DNA from: Bacillus sp. MRMR6
GTDB taxonomy: Bacteria > Bacillota > Bacilli > Bacillales > Cytobacillaceae
Reading direction: 5' to 3'
DNA: 64,000 nucleotides
Assembly (NCBI RefSeq): GCF_001940785.1
Contig: NZ_MSLS01000008.1
Span: 113,325 to 177,324, forward strand
Numbering within the stretch: position 1 is the first letter of the stretch; every line of letters starts with the position of its first letter. The position numbers were made by a program, and so were the translations under genes. The notes below the pieces were generated by a model. That model searched no databases. It saw only the letters and a program-made list of their open reading frames with translations, and was not told where the DNA came from. Positions 28,211-36,456 of the stretch are shown here, piece by piece.

Positions 28211-28873
28211 ATGTTGAATAATACACAAATTCGTTATTGTCTTGATCAAATGGGGGAAATGTTCCCAGACGCTCATTGTGAGCTAAATCATTCCAACCCT
28301 TTTGAACTAGTAATAGCAGTTGCACTATCTGCGCAATGTACAGATGTCCTTGTCAACAAAGTGACTAAGAGCTTATTTGAAAAATATAAAACTCCAGAGG
28401 ACTACCTAAACGTTTCGCTCGAGGAACTACAAACCGATATTCGTTCCATAGGTTTATATCGGAATAAAGCAAAGAACATTCAAAGCCTTTGTCGTCTAGT
28501 AATAAATGAATATAATGGAGAAATACCTCGAGATCGTGATGAGTTAACTAAGCTTCCTGGTGTGGGCAGAAAAACGGCAAATGTAGTTGTTTCAGTTGCT
28601 TATAATATCCCAGCGATTGCTGTAGACACACATGTTGATAGAGTAAGTAAACGGTTAGGCATCTGCCGTTGGAAGGATTCTGTACTGGAAGTAGAAAAAA
28701 CCTTAATGAAAAAGGTTCCAAAGGATGAATGGGGAGTGACTCACCATCGACTGATATTTTTTGGCAGATATCACTGTAAATCTCAAAATCCACAATGTCC
28801 AAGCTGTCCGTTACTAGAACTTTGCCGTGAAGGAAACAAGCGGATGAAGAAACGGGCTGATGGTAATGGATAG
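28211..28873 (+). CDS. nth: endonuclease III
   Basis: A 220-residue DNA glycosylase/AP lyase for oxidised pyrimidines. ALSAQCTD, the helix-hairpin-helix LPGVGRKTANVV with catalytic Lys121, AVDTHVDRVSKRLG with Asp139, and the [4Fe-4S] ligands Cys189, Cys196, Cys199 and Cys205 (C-x6-C-x2-C-x5-C) are all present. GGCAGGTG precedes the ATG. The ypoC start overlaps its stop. Confidence 0.95.
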   Translation: MLNNTQIRYCLDQMGEMFPDAHCELNHSNPFELVIAVALSAQCTDVLVNKVTKSLFEKYKTPEDYLNVSLEELQTDIRSIGLYRNKAKNIQSLCRLVINEYNGEIPRDRDELTKLPGVGRKTANVVVSVAYNIPAIAVDTHVDRVSKRLGICRWKDSVLEVEKTLMKKVPKDEWGVTHHRLIFFGRYHCKSQNPQCPSCPLLELCREGNKRMKKRADGNG

Positions 28874-29279
28874 TCAGATTACTTTTGCCTCCGTGGATGG
28901 TATGGCTGAGGGTATCCCAGCAGACGTAAATGAAAGTATCATAAAACTGTTAAGCGAGTGGGCAGAGGTTAAAACACCACTTGAGTCCTTTTACCGGAAT
29001 CGTGATCAGCAAAACACGACAGAAGGTATGAAAAGGGGGCTTGCTATATTCATCCAATTCTTGTTCTGGTCAAATGAGGAACCGATTCTAGGAGCGAAAC
29101 CAATCACAACCAATAATCTTATAATAAAGCCGTTTAATCTGGAAGAAAGATTAAGTTTTGTTATTGCTAGGCCTAATTTGTTTCATTCCTACCGCCAGCT
29201 TTCAGAGTTAATGATCGAGCAGGAAAAACTATATGCTAAGAAAATGGCATTGAAAAAAGCGTCTAAGCCAATCGGCTAG
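28860..29279 (+). CDS. ypoC: YpoC family protein
   Basis: About 139 residues, starting within the end of nth (ATG 28860, or ATG 28866 two codons later) and so probably translationally coupled. Position between nth and ponA and the segments ADVNESIIKLLSEWAEV and FIQFLFWSNEEPI match YpoC. No membrane segment or catalytic motif is visible and the function is unknown. The last codons lie inside a terminator hairpin. Confidence 0.8.
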   Translation: MVMDSQITFASVDGMAEGIPADVNESIIKLLSEWAEVKTPLESFYRNRDQQNTTEGMKRGLAIFIQFLFWSNEEPILGAKPITTNNLIIKPFNLEERLSFVIARPNLFHSYRQLSELMIEQEKLYAKKMALKKASKPIG

Positions 29280-29290
29280 ACGCTTTTATT
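29253..29290. terminator. bidirectional terminator between ypoC and ponA
   Basis: AAAAAAGCGTCTA-GCC and GGC-TAGACGCTTTT form a long stem with an AATC loop; A and T runs on each side serve both converging genes. Confidence 0.8.
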
Positions 29291-29302
29291 ATAAACCGTT
29301 TA

Positions 29303-31831
29303 TTAAGTTCCTCTTTTTCCGCTGCCATTTCCACGTCCGGCGCTATCTCCAGAACCATCTGTAGGTGTGGTAGTGCCAGCATCACCTTCATCAGTCCCGT
29401 CACCCTGGCCATCGCCGCCGGATCCATTACCATCTTCCTCTTTTTCATCATTTTCTTTTTCATCTTGCTCAATGTTTGGCTTTGGTATTTCGATGGTGGC
29501 AGATGCCGGATCACTTCTTTTCTCCCCGCTTATAGCAACGATTGTAATCGTATATTTAGCTCCTAGAGCTGGGTTCTTAACCGTGATTGTTTTATCAGCA
29601 ACAGTTGATTGTTTTTGTTGTCCAGTCGTGTCAGTGATTGTGACTTCAAATTGAATTTCTACATTTGTTGGATTGTTATGTTCCCATGTCAAAATGATTT
29701 CATTTTTTTCCACATTATACGTTGCTTGTGGATTTACAGGGGACTCGAGTTTATTATACTTATTTGAGACCGTTTTAGGTGCATGCCCTTTTACAGCATA
29801 TTCCGTAATAACCTCATTCTCAGGTGTAAATTCTCCAGCCAATACTGGGGGCATGGAGCCTTTCTCAACACGAACTCGTTCAACACTATCTGGAACAGGG
29901 AAATCAGCTGTTTCAATATCTTTTGATACATGAGCCATTACATTTTTAAATATATCCTGTGCAATATTTTTATTTTGGCCAGTAATAGGGGTAGAGCGAT
30001 CACTATATCCTGTCCACACAGATGCAGTATAGTTGGTTGTATAGCCTGTAAACCATGAATCAGGAACGGAGCTGCTGCTCGCAATATTCCATTTTTTCAA
30101 TTCTTCTGCGGTATAATTGGTAGTCCCCGTCTTGCCTGCAATTGGTAGTCCTGGCACTTTTGCTCTTGTACCTGTCCCAGGTGATACGAGTACACTCTTT
30201 AACATATCCGTGATCATAAAGGCTGTGTAATCCTTCATAACAATCTTTGCTTCAGGTGCGGTGTCAATAACGGTACCATCACGGAGCTTAATTTTCTTAA
30301 CCGCATGTGGTGCAGTATAAAACCCGTTATTACCGAAGGCGCTGTAAGCTCCAGCCATTTCTAATGGAGATACGCCTGTTTTAAAGCCTCCAATAGCATA
30401 AGATTCAAAAATCTCATCCAGTGGGATACCTAGACTAACAGCAAAGTCTTTCGCTCTATCTAATCCCACTTCCTGTAGTGCTTGAACTGCAGGAGTGTTT
30501 CTAGACAATTGCAGGGCCGTTCTGATGGACATTTTCCCCATGTATTTATTATCCCAGTTTCCAAACTCTTTTCCAGATGAGTAAGTAATTGGTTTATCAT
30601 CAATTGTTTGATACGTACCCCATTGAAGGTATTCAATCGCTGGGCCATAATCAAGTATTGGTTTGATGGTAGAACCAGGTTGACGCTTTGTGTCTATTGC
30701 ATAGTTAAATCCTCGTTTAACCTGTTGATTTCTTCCACCGCCAAGTGCCTTGATTTCCCCTGTTTTTGTATCAAGTAAGGTAATCCCTGCTTGAAATTGA
30801 TCATCCGGATAATTAATGACCTCATTTGTGTTTAAAATAGTGTTCACATATAATTGTGCATTGCTATCAAGTGTTGTGTAAATGGTTAAGCCATCTGAAA
30901 AGATATCGAAGTCACCCTGCTCTTTTACCTCATCTATGACAGCATCTACAAATGAATCAAAAGGTTTTTCGTCGCGGTTACGATTTTCTTCCTTAACGAG
31001 GGTGGCGGTGACAGCGACACTCTTAGCCTCATCCATCTCAGCCTTTGATATGAAACCATGCTGCTCCATTAAGGTAAGAACGATATTACGTCTCTTTTCA
31101 GCTAAATCCGGATAATTAAAAGGATTATAATTATTTGGACTCTGAGGCATTCCAGCAAGCTGTGCGGCTTCAGGTAGTGTTAAATCCTTTAATTCTTTAC
31201 CGTAATAAATTTTTGCAGCTGTTGCAAGACCATGACTATTTTCTGATACAAAAACTTTATTTACGTACATTTCAAAAATTTGATGCTTGGTATATTGTTG
31301 TTCCAGCTGATAAGCTAACCATGCTTCTTGAACTTTCCGTTTAATCGTTTTTTCAGGTGTTAAGAAAGAGTTTTTAATAACCTGCTGGGTAATTGTACTT
31401 GCTCCCTCTGAACCAAATCCATTACGGAAATTGGCAATAACCGCACCGCCAAGGCGGATGGGGTCTAAACCATGGTGTTTATAAAAACGAACATCCTCAA
31501 CTGCTAAAACAGCTTCTTCAACAAGCTTCGGTATTTCTTTATAGTTTACATATTCCCTGTTTTCTGCTCCTACCTCGGTAATTAACTCCCCATCCATATC
31601 TAGTATCTTTGAAGAGATGGGATCTTTTAATAATTTCGGGTCAAGCTTAGGAGTATCTTTTACAAGATAGGCAAAAGTTCCAACACCGGCTAGTAGTCCA
31701 ATGATTCCAAGTATTACAAGAATGAGAAGAAATTTCTTTACAAGTCCCTTTGGTTTTTTCTTCGTTTTTTGTTTACCCTTGGTTTGGAGTTTTTTCCGGC
31801 GCTCCTCTCTTGATTGAAATTGATCTGCCAT
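29303..31831 (-). CDS. ponA: penicillin-binding protein 1A/1B (bifunctional class A)
   Basis: An 842-residue peptidoglycan synthase. Order: basic cytosolic tail, one membrane helix (LLILVILGIIGLLAGVGTFAYL), the GT51 glycosyltransferase domain (EDVRFYKHHGLDP, then GSEGASTITQQVIKN and GMPQSPNNYNP), and the transpeptidase domain with QPGSTIKPILDYGP (active Ser), SRNTPAV and AGKTGTTN. After residue ~680 come a fibronectin-III-like domain and a Glu/Asp/Gly/Thr-rich tail. I start at MADQFQSREERR (31831), collinear with B. subtilis; an ATG four codons upstream sits on top of the AAAGGA site. recU lies just upstream in the same direction. Confidence 0.93.
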   Translation of the reverse strand: MADQFQSREERRKKLQTKGKQKTKKKPKGLVKKFLLILVILGIIGLLAGVGTFAYLVKDTPKLDPKLLKDPISSKILDMDGELITEVGAENREYVNYKEIPKLVEEAVLAVEDVRFYKHHGLDPIRLGGAVIANFRNGFGSEGASTITQQVIKNSFLTPEKTIKRKVQEAWLAYQLEQQYTKHQIFEMYVNKVFVSENSHGLATAAKIYYGKELKDLTLPEAAQLAGMPQSPNNYNPFNYPDLAEKRRNIVLTLMEQHGFISKAEMDEAKSVAVTATLVKEENRNRDEKPFDSFVDAVIDEVKEQGDFDIFSDGLTIYTTLDSNAQLYVNTILNTNEVINYPDDQFQAGITLLDTKTGEIKALGGGRNQQVKRGFNYAIDTKRQPGSTIKPILDYGPAIEYLQWGTYQTIDDKPITYSSGKEFGNWDNKYMGKMSIRTALQLSRNTPAVQALQEVGLDRAKDFAVSLGIPLDEIFESYAIGGFKTGVSPLEMAGAYSAFGNNGFYTAPHAVKKIKLRDGTVIDTAPEAKIVMKDYTAFMITDMLKSVLVSPGTGTRAKVPGLPIAGKTGTTNYTAEELKKWNIASSSSVPDSWFTGYTTNYTASVWTGYSDRSTPITGQNKNIAQDIFKNVMAHVSKDIETADFPVPDSVERVRVEKGSMPPVLAGEFTPENEVITEYAVKGHAPKTVSNKYNKLESPVNPQATYNVEKNEIILTWEHNNPTNVEIQFEVTITDTTGQQKQSTVADKTITVKNPALGAKYTITIVAISGEKRSDPASATIEIPKPNIEQDEKENDEKEEDGNGSGGDGQGDGTDEGDAGTTTPTDGSGDSAGRGNGSGKRGT

Positions 31832-31864
31832 AATGTATTCCATCCTTTCTAACTTCCGCTAACA

Positions 31865-32485
31865 TTACCTTTTGTATGATTGGATAATTGCTTCTATTAC
31901 TTTAATATAGTCAATTCGAGGCTGAAATCCAAGTGGAATTAAAAATCCATGCTCTTCAATTTCTTCCTTCGTAATTGATTTTCTTCCGCCAGTGGCCATT
32001 CTCCTCCAAAAAGATAATAAATGTCTCGCTTCAAGGAGATACACTTGTTCATATTTTGAAAACCGAAGAATAACAAAACAGATACCGTCTTGATTTATTA
32101 CTTCTTCCATATGCTTTATTTGGTGTTCATGGAAATTTTGTAAAGGGAAGGATGTCGGATTTTTAGTTTCTTTTGCCTCAAAGTCAATATATCTTCCTTT
32201 ATATATGCCATTGTAGTCCGTAGTTGATGCTTGTTTAAAATATGCCTCTTTAATAACTGCCGCACTTCGTTTTGGATAGTCTACCTTAACGATTTGTACA
32301 GGTGTTGGTTTTTTATGGATGACAGCAATCTTTCTTTCACGGTAAAATTCGTTTGTTTCATTTAAATCCTCTTCAAGTGTCATTCCTCTATTACTATAGG
32401 AATGGTCTTTTGTACTGTTCGACACAGGCTTAGAAAGTGAATTTTTTTGAACATACTTTTTTCCATTAGGGTAGTTAAACTTCAT
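31865..32485 (-). CDS. recU: Holliday junction resolvase RecU
   Basis: A 206-residue nuclease, the same length as in B. subtilis. Family signatures: [58 protein letters not shown] with the catalytic Asp, DFEAKETKN (Glu-x-Lys) and [14 protein letters not shown]. It cleaves Holliday junctions in recombination and chromosome segregation. The ATG at 32485 has GTGAGGTG six bases upstream; another ATG three codons earlier touches that site. recU-ponA is a conserved Bacillus operon. Confidence 0.93.
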   Translation of the reverse strand: MKFNYPNGKKYVQKNSLSKPVSNSTKDHSYSNRGMTLEEDLNETNEFYRERKIAVIHKKPTPVQIVKVDYPKRSAAVIKEAYFKQASTTDYNGIYKGRYIDFEAKETKNPTSFPLQNFHEHQIKHMEEVINQDGICFVILRFSKYEQVYLLEARHLLSFWRRMATGGRKSITKEEIEEHGFLIPLGFQPRIDYIKVIEAIIQSYKR

Positions 32486-32620
32486 ACCATGCACCTCACA
32501 AGCTATAACCTATCATACCAAATCTTCGCAAATTAAGGTGTATAAAAATATTTAGACAACACACTCTAATGATAGAGATTTATTTAAATCTAAAAAACTA
32601 CTTAATTAAGGAAGAAAAAT

Positions 32621-33595
32621 ATGAATCATCTTACAATACAGGAGAACGAGTTAATTAGTCAAATAAAGGCCGAAACCACTCAGAAAAATATGGATAACAT
32701 CTCGAGAACAGATGCTTATTTTAGATATTTCAAAAAAAATCCTGATATTATTTGGTCATTTCTGGCAAGCATGGTTTCAAGGAATGGCGGCTGGAATATG
32801 TGCGACCTTAAAGACCATTTTTTTGAAGGTGTATTAGAGCCACAGACAAGAAGACAACTATTCCTTACCTATGAACGAGCAAATTGGTTAATCTTTCAGG
32901 ATGTTTTTCCACAATTACTCATCTATCAATATTCGACGAAAATACAGTCTCCTATGTTTCATCTTCTGCCCTATTTTCAGGTATCTACTTTTATCCAGGC
33001 AGAGTGGAATAAGTATTGGAAAGAAAAAGATCGTGAACGGTTAACTACTGCCTTAATTATTAATGAACAAAATGTGATACATAAACCTGTCATTCTTCAT
33101 CCTATCTATAAGAAAAAAGTCTTTCACTCGGCTATTTTTAATTTTCAAGATTGGCTCCATTTTAGTTGTGTATTATTTCCGACTCTTGGGGGAGAGGTTT
33201 ATGGGGCAAGTGTAAATGGATTTAGATCGCTATCGAAGCGGATAAATCTAGGAAAGAGACTTGCAAAGATATTAACTCATCCGCGCCTTTTTCCTTATTT
33301 TTATGAGTTTGCTGAAAAAACTCCTCATACCGGGTCACGACGTGATTACGAACAATATTTCAAACTAAGAACCACTCGGAAGTCTCCTATCTTACGAGCC
33401 GCCTTTCCAATTATTGTGCATCATCAACATGAATATGAGGATTGGAGTAAGCAACGTAAAATTAACCCGATTTGGTTACATTTTGCTGCCCGCCATCGGC
33501 ATCCCATCCATTTAACTGATTGGTATTATGAAAAGATTAATCAGCTAGAATTAATGGCTTTGCTTCATAAGGTTTTGGATATCAAGAAATTGTAA
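32621..33595 (+). CDS. yppC: YppC, DUF2515 family protein
   Basis: A 324-residue protein divergent from recU. Segments such as NISRTDAYFRYFKKNPDIIWSF, MVSRNGGWNMCDL and HTGSRRDYEQYF match the YppC/DUF2515 family. No membrane helix and no recognised catalytic motif; function unknown. AAGGAAG precedes the ATG. A terminator overlaps its stop. Confidence 0.8.
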   Translation: MNHLTIQENELISQIKAETTQKNMDNISRTDAYFRYFKKNPDIIWSFLASMVSRNGGWNMCDLKDHFFEGVLEPQTRRQLFLTYERANWLIFQDVFPQLLIYQYSTKIQSPMFHLLPYFQVSTFIQAEWNKYWKEKDRERLTTALIINEQNVIHKPVILHPIYKKKVFHSAIFNFQDWLHFSCVLFPTLGGEVYGASVNGFRSLSKRINLGKRLAKILTHPRLFPYFYEFAEKTPHTGSRRDYEQYFKLRTTRKSPILRAAFPIIVHHQHEYEDWSKQRKINPIWLHFAARHRHPIHLTDWYYEKINQLELMALLHKVLDIKKL

Positions 33596-33620
33596 AAAAG
33601 CAAGGAAGTCCTTGCTTTTT
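33594..33620. terminator. terminator between yppC and sspM
   Basis: AAAAAAGCAAGG / CCTTGCTTTTT around AAGT, usable from both sides. Confidence 0.8.
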
Positions 33621-33629
33621 GTCTTTGAT

Positions 33630-33746
33630 TTATTCGGCTGGTCGATTTGGACCTTCAAGCTTTTTATCGCCATAGCCCACTTTTTTTTCTGGTTCTAAAG
33701 CACCAGCTGTAGGGGTTTTCTTATTGTGTCTGCTCTTTTTTGACAT
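33630..33746 (-). CDS. sspM: small acid-soluble spore protein M
   Basis: A 38-residue, strongly basic protein: begins MSKKSRHNKKTPTAG and ends KKLEGPNRPAE. The C-terminal GYGDKKLEGPNRP run resembles the DKKLGGPNRP end of B. subtilis SspM (34 residues), whose gene is also found in the ypp cluster. GGGAGGTGTT lies before the ATG. Such minor spore proteins are made in the forespore and would need a sigma-G promoter, which I could not place with confidence. Confidence 0.8.
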   Translation of the reverse strand: MSKKSRHNKKTPTAGALEPEKKVGYGDKKLEGPNRPAE

Positions 33747-33940
33747 CTTTAACACCTCCCTAGATTAGCTTGTGCGATTATCTGCTATTTAATTCGATAT
33801 AGGATCATGTCGAAATTGAAAATGTTAATTGATGGATAGACACTTTCTTTGACGAATCTCTTCTAGTTTTGTCATGTCTGAAGGAAGCTATAAAAAGATA
33901 GAGAATACCTAGGTATATAAAAGCGAGGAGGGTACAAAAA

Positions 33941-34207
33941 ATGGATAAAGCAATACCCGATAAGGAAAAGCTGCTATCTATGCTAACAGATATATACGAC
34001 CAATTGGAAGATTTGGAGTTGGTTCTTGAGGCATCTTTCTCAGACCTTCGCAATAAATTAAATGATGAAGAGTTAAGTAAAATCTCTAAATCAGAAAATA
34101 GATTATCCAATATTGAAAAAAGTATAGAGAGAATAAATGAAAATTCAGGAGAACTTGAGTCACATAAACAAGTAACACGAGAGCTAAAACTTGAAATGGG
34201 CTTTTAA
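33941..34207 (+). CDS. unrecognised 88-residue helical protein (yppD position)
   Basis: A short, charged protein with heptad-like helices (LLSMLTDIYDQLEDLELVLEAS and ENRLSNIEKSIERINENSGE), likely a coiled coil. GCGAGGAGGGT is 11 bases before the ATG, a strong site, which supports translation. It occupies the place of yppD between sspM and yppE, but I cannot claim homology. No signal peptide or membrane segment. Confidence 0.7.
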   Translation: MDKAIPDKEKLLSMLTDIYDQLEDLELVLEASFSDLRNKLNDEELSKISKSENRLSNIEKSIERINENSGELESHKQVTRELKLEMGF

Positions 34208-34288
34208 TAAACGATAAAATAATACTAATCGATTAAAGTAGCTTTAGAAATGAAAAGCTACTTTTTATTTTGTATGAGGAGTTTTTAC

Positions 34289-34642
34289 ATGTCTGATAAA
34301 ATAACGGAATTAACAAAAAAACTAATCAATTATAATCATTTCTTTCTAGATACCTTTCAAGCGGCAAGAGAGAAAGGGAACGAAGCTGATTTCTATACTG
34401 TAATCAAACCCTTTGCTAATGAGGTGAAAGAAGTATGCGATCATTGGAGTATCAGCATGAAGACATGGTTGAAAAACAACCCCAAAAAACATCTTCACAC
34501 CAAACAAATTGATACCACTACTGAACATATTGAACAATTATCCATTCAGGCGTTTTTTCCAAAAACTAGCCGTTCCATTTTTTTAAATACACAGCGTACG
34601 GTCGATTTCTTTTTGCGTGAAGTACTAAAGGAATTAGATTAA
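34289..34642 (+). CDS. yppE: YppE, DUF1798 family protein
   Basis: A 117-residue helical protein: SDKITELTKKLINYNHFFLD, YTVIKPFANEVKEVCDHW and the C-terminal TVDFFLREVLKELD fit YppE/DUF1798. Function unknown. The ATG at 34289 has TGAGGAG seven bases upstream; the frame is open 13 codons further back but without a site. A terminator follows the stop directly. Confidence 0.8.
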   Translation: MSDKITELTKKLINYNHFFLDTFQAAREKGNEADFYTVIKPFANEVKEVCDHWSISMKTWLKNNPKKHLHTKQIDTTTEHIEQLSIQAFFPKTSRSIFLNTQRTVDFFLREVLKELD

Positions 34643-34643
34643 T

Positions 34644-34675
34644 AAAAAAGAGATGCAGCAAGTGCATCTCTTTTT
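34644..34675. terminator. terminator between yppE and yppF
   Basis: AAAAAGAGATGCA / TGCATCTCTTTTT stem around a short loop; A and T runs suit both converging genes. Confidence 0.85.
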
Positions 34676-34680
34676 GTTAG

Positions 34681-34890
34681 TTATGAATTTTCGATGAGGG
34701 AGACTTCTTTGTAATTTTCAGGTACCACTGCGCCTTGTGCTTCGAGTTCACGAATAAAGAGTCGATATTCTTTAATGTCGATTTCATTATGAATGTAGGC
34801 TTTCCTTGCAAAATCCAATAGTTCGTTTACATCTTCAGTGTTGTATTCCCGACTTTGAATAAATTTGCTTTTTAAAACGCGAATGGGCAA
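34681..34890 (-). CDS. yppF: YppF-like small protein
   Basis: A 69-residue protein from a TTG start at 34890 preceded by AAGGAGGAG at 6 bases. ELLDFARKAYIHNEIDIKEY and FIRELEAQGAVVPENY resemble YppF of Bacillus, which lies in the same place between yppE and yppG. Function unknown. The frame is open 16 codons further upstream but the ribosome site decides for the TTG. Confidence 0.7.
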   Translation of the reverse strand: MPIRVLKSKFIQSREYNTEDVNELLDFARKAYIHNEIDIKEYRLFIRELEAQGAVVPENYKEVSLIENS

Positions 34891-35076
34891 AATAAACTCC
34901 TCCTTCATCATTTTTTTTATCGTAACATGAAAAGACATGATATCTAGTTTTTCAAATATTTAAACTTTAGACAAATTTCTCTGGTTTTTGACATTGTATT
35001 TAATGTTAAGATATGCACCAATTTCATTGCCCACACATATTGTGTAGTAATGAAAATGCGGAGGAGATGTTTGCCC

Positions 35077-35613
35077 ATGTTTGGTAAGAAAAAACAAAAT
35101 CACTATGTCAATCATGGATATCCAGGGCAAATGATGTCTGGAGTCTCTGCCTATCCGGGGGACCAATTTCGTCAGCCAAACCCGTACCAGCCAAATCTAT
35201 CAAACTACTCTATGTATCCATTTCAGCAGCAAAATCCGTACTACCCACAACAGCCTTACCAGACATTTGCCCCAAATTATCAACAAGGACCATCGCATCC
35301 ATATCAATATAATGCACAACAGGTTCCTCATAAGGATGCTCAATTTCTGTTTCAAAATCCACTTCAGCCAAGCGAAGAAAAGATGACTAATCCTTATTTT
35401 TCAGCAAATCCTTATCCATATATGAACCCCTATCCAAAACAAAATTGGGCCGTAAAACAGCCTGGAGGGGTAAAATCTTTTATGAACTCTTTTAAATCTC
35501 AGGACGGTACAGTAGATCTAAATAAAATGGTTAATACTGCAGGACAAATGATGAACGCTGTTACCCAAGTTACTTCGCTCGTCAAAGGGTTTGGGGGGAT
35601 CTTTAAAACATAA
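35077..35613 (+). CDS. yppG: YppG-like Pro/Gln/Tyr-rich protein
   Basis: About 178 residues, very low complexity from ~20 to 130: rich in Pro, Tyr, Gln and Asn (NPYQPNL, QQQNPYYPQQPYQTF), then a conserved C-terminal end, KSFMNSFKSQDGTVDLNKMV, with QVTSLVKGFGGIF. This arrangement matches YppG. Such composition is common in spore-surface and coat-associated proteins, but a role is not shown here. ATG 35077 is 10 bases after GGAGGAG; a TTG at 35071 is also possible. Confidence 0.78.
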   Translation: MFGKKKQNHYVNHGYPGQMMSGVSAYPGDQFRQPNPYQPNLSNYSMYPFQQQNPYYPQQPYQTFAPNYQQGPSHPYQYNAQQVPHKDAQFLFQNPLQPSEEKMTNPYFSANPYPYMNPYPKQNWAVKQPGGVKSFMNSFKSQDGTVDLNKMVNTAGQMMNAVTQVTSLVKGFGGIFKT

Positions 35614-35620
35614 AAAATTG

Positions 35621-35645
35621 AAAAGACGGCGGAAGCCGTCTTTAT
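35621..35645 (+). terminator. terminator after yppG
   Basis: AAAGACGGC / GCCGTCTTT stem with a GGAA loop, then T residues. Confidence 0.8.
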
Positions 35646-35658
35646 TTGCTAATAGGAA

Positions 35659-35684
35659 GGTATAAATGTTTTAAAATTTATACC
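35659..35684. repeat. AT-rich inverted repeat
   Basis: GGTATAAAT and ATTTATACC, 9-base arms around 8 bases, in the gap between yppG and hsp20. Confidence 0.6.
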
Positions 35685-35719
35685 TCCCAACGCTTAAGAA
35701 AAACTATGGCACTCGCCTT

Positions 35720-35745
35720 AAGATCTTGGCGAACGCCAAGATCTT
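35720..35745. repeat. perfect 11-bp hairpin between yppG and hsp20
   Basis: AAGATCTTGGC and GCCAAGATCTT enclose GAAC. On the minus strand it is just downstream of hsp20, so it may end that message, although the T run after it is poor. Confidence 0.6.
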
Positions 35746-35782
35746 CTATTTGTTGGTATTTGTCGATAAATATTTACCCATG

Positions 35783-36262
35783 TTATTCCTCTATTGTAAT
35801 GGTTTTTCCTTTTTCTCTTGGGATGCGAATTTGTAATAACCCATCACGGTAAGAGGCTTTTACTTTATTTTCAATAATTGGCTGCGGCAGAGAAATAGTT
35901 CTTGAGGATTGCTGTCTAGATAATTTCTGTTGGAACACTTGAGCATACTTGTCTTCAGCGGTTTCTATTTCATTATTTTCTACCGATATCGTGATATAGT
36001 TTCTTAAAATATTCAGTTGGATCTGCTCTCTTTTAATACCCGGAAGTTGTGCTGTGATAATGAACTCTTCTGCTTTTTCTTGGGTTTCTACCGTGAATGC
36101 TCCATTAGGAAATGGACTCTTGAAAAAATCATCGATGGTTTGCAAAAAGCCTTTTATTGGTTTTTCATGAAAAAAATCGTTCATCGACCTGAATATTTCT
36201 CCAAATGGCTCTGGTTTATTTTTTTTATTGTTATTTTGATCACCTGGAAGCATCGAAGACAT
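35783..36262 (-). CDS. Hsp20/alpha-crystallin small heat-shock protein
   Basis: A 159-residue protein: variable N-terminal ~55 residues, then an alpha-crystallin domain (VETQEKAEEFIITAQLPGIKREQIQLNI, ending in the conserved VKASYRDGLLQIRIPR) and a short tail with ITIEE. It is an ATP-independent holdase forming oligomers. ATG 36262 follows GAGAGGGA by about 7 bases; the frame is open 7 codons more. No CIRCE element is visible near it. Confidence 0.85.
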   Translation of the reverse strand: MSSMLPGDQNNNKKNKPEPFGEIFRSMNDFFHEKPIKGFLQTIDDFFKSPFPNGAFTVETQEKAEEFIITAQLPGIKREQIQLNILRNYITISVENNEIETAEDKYAQVFQQKLSRQQSSRTISLPQPIIENKVKASYRDGLLQIRIPREKGKTITIEE

Positions 36263-36377
36263 TGTTAATCCCTCTCTTTCCAAAATTCTTCATCATAACA
36301 TATGCCTATTAAGCTAAATAGGTGCTCGACAAAATTTCGAGACAAATTTATGAACGATTTATTACAACTGTATTTAA

Positions 36378-36393
36378 GGTGACTTATGTCACA
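36378..36393 (+). promoter_or_regulatory. Fnr/Crp-type operator upstream of hcp
   Basis: GGTGACTTATGTCACA matches the TGTGA-N6-TCACA consensus with one mismatch. Its centre (36385.5) is 41.5 bases upstream of a start at ~36427, and TATCCT at 36415-36420 sits where the -10 would be, the geometry of a class II Fnr/Crp-activated promoter. A Crp/Fnr gene lies 3.2 kb away at 39550-40248. Confidence 0.6.
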
Positions 36394-36456
36394 TTAAATA
36401 ATGTTGGTAATTTGTATCCTAATATCATTGTTAAAAGAGAAGGAGAGGAAATAAAT

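Noticed and set aside
29263-29933. Open frames on the plus strand opposite ponA
   Set aside because: They are shadows of the ponA C-terminal low-complexity tail; no ribosome sites or family resemblance.
36322-36456. N-terminal extension of Hcp
   Set aside because: The extension includes the Fnr box and promoter region; the family begins at MFCYQCEQ, matching the TTG at 36457.
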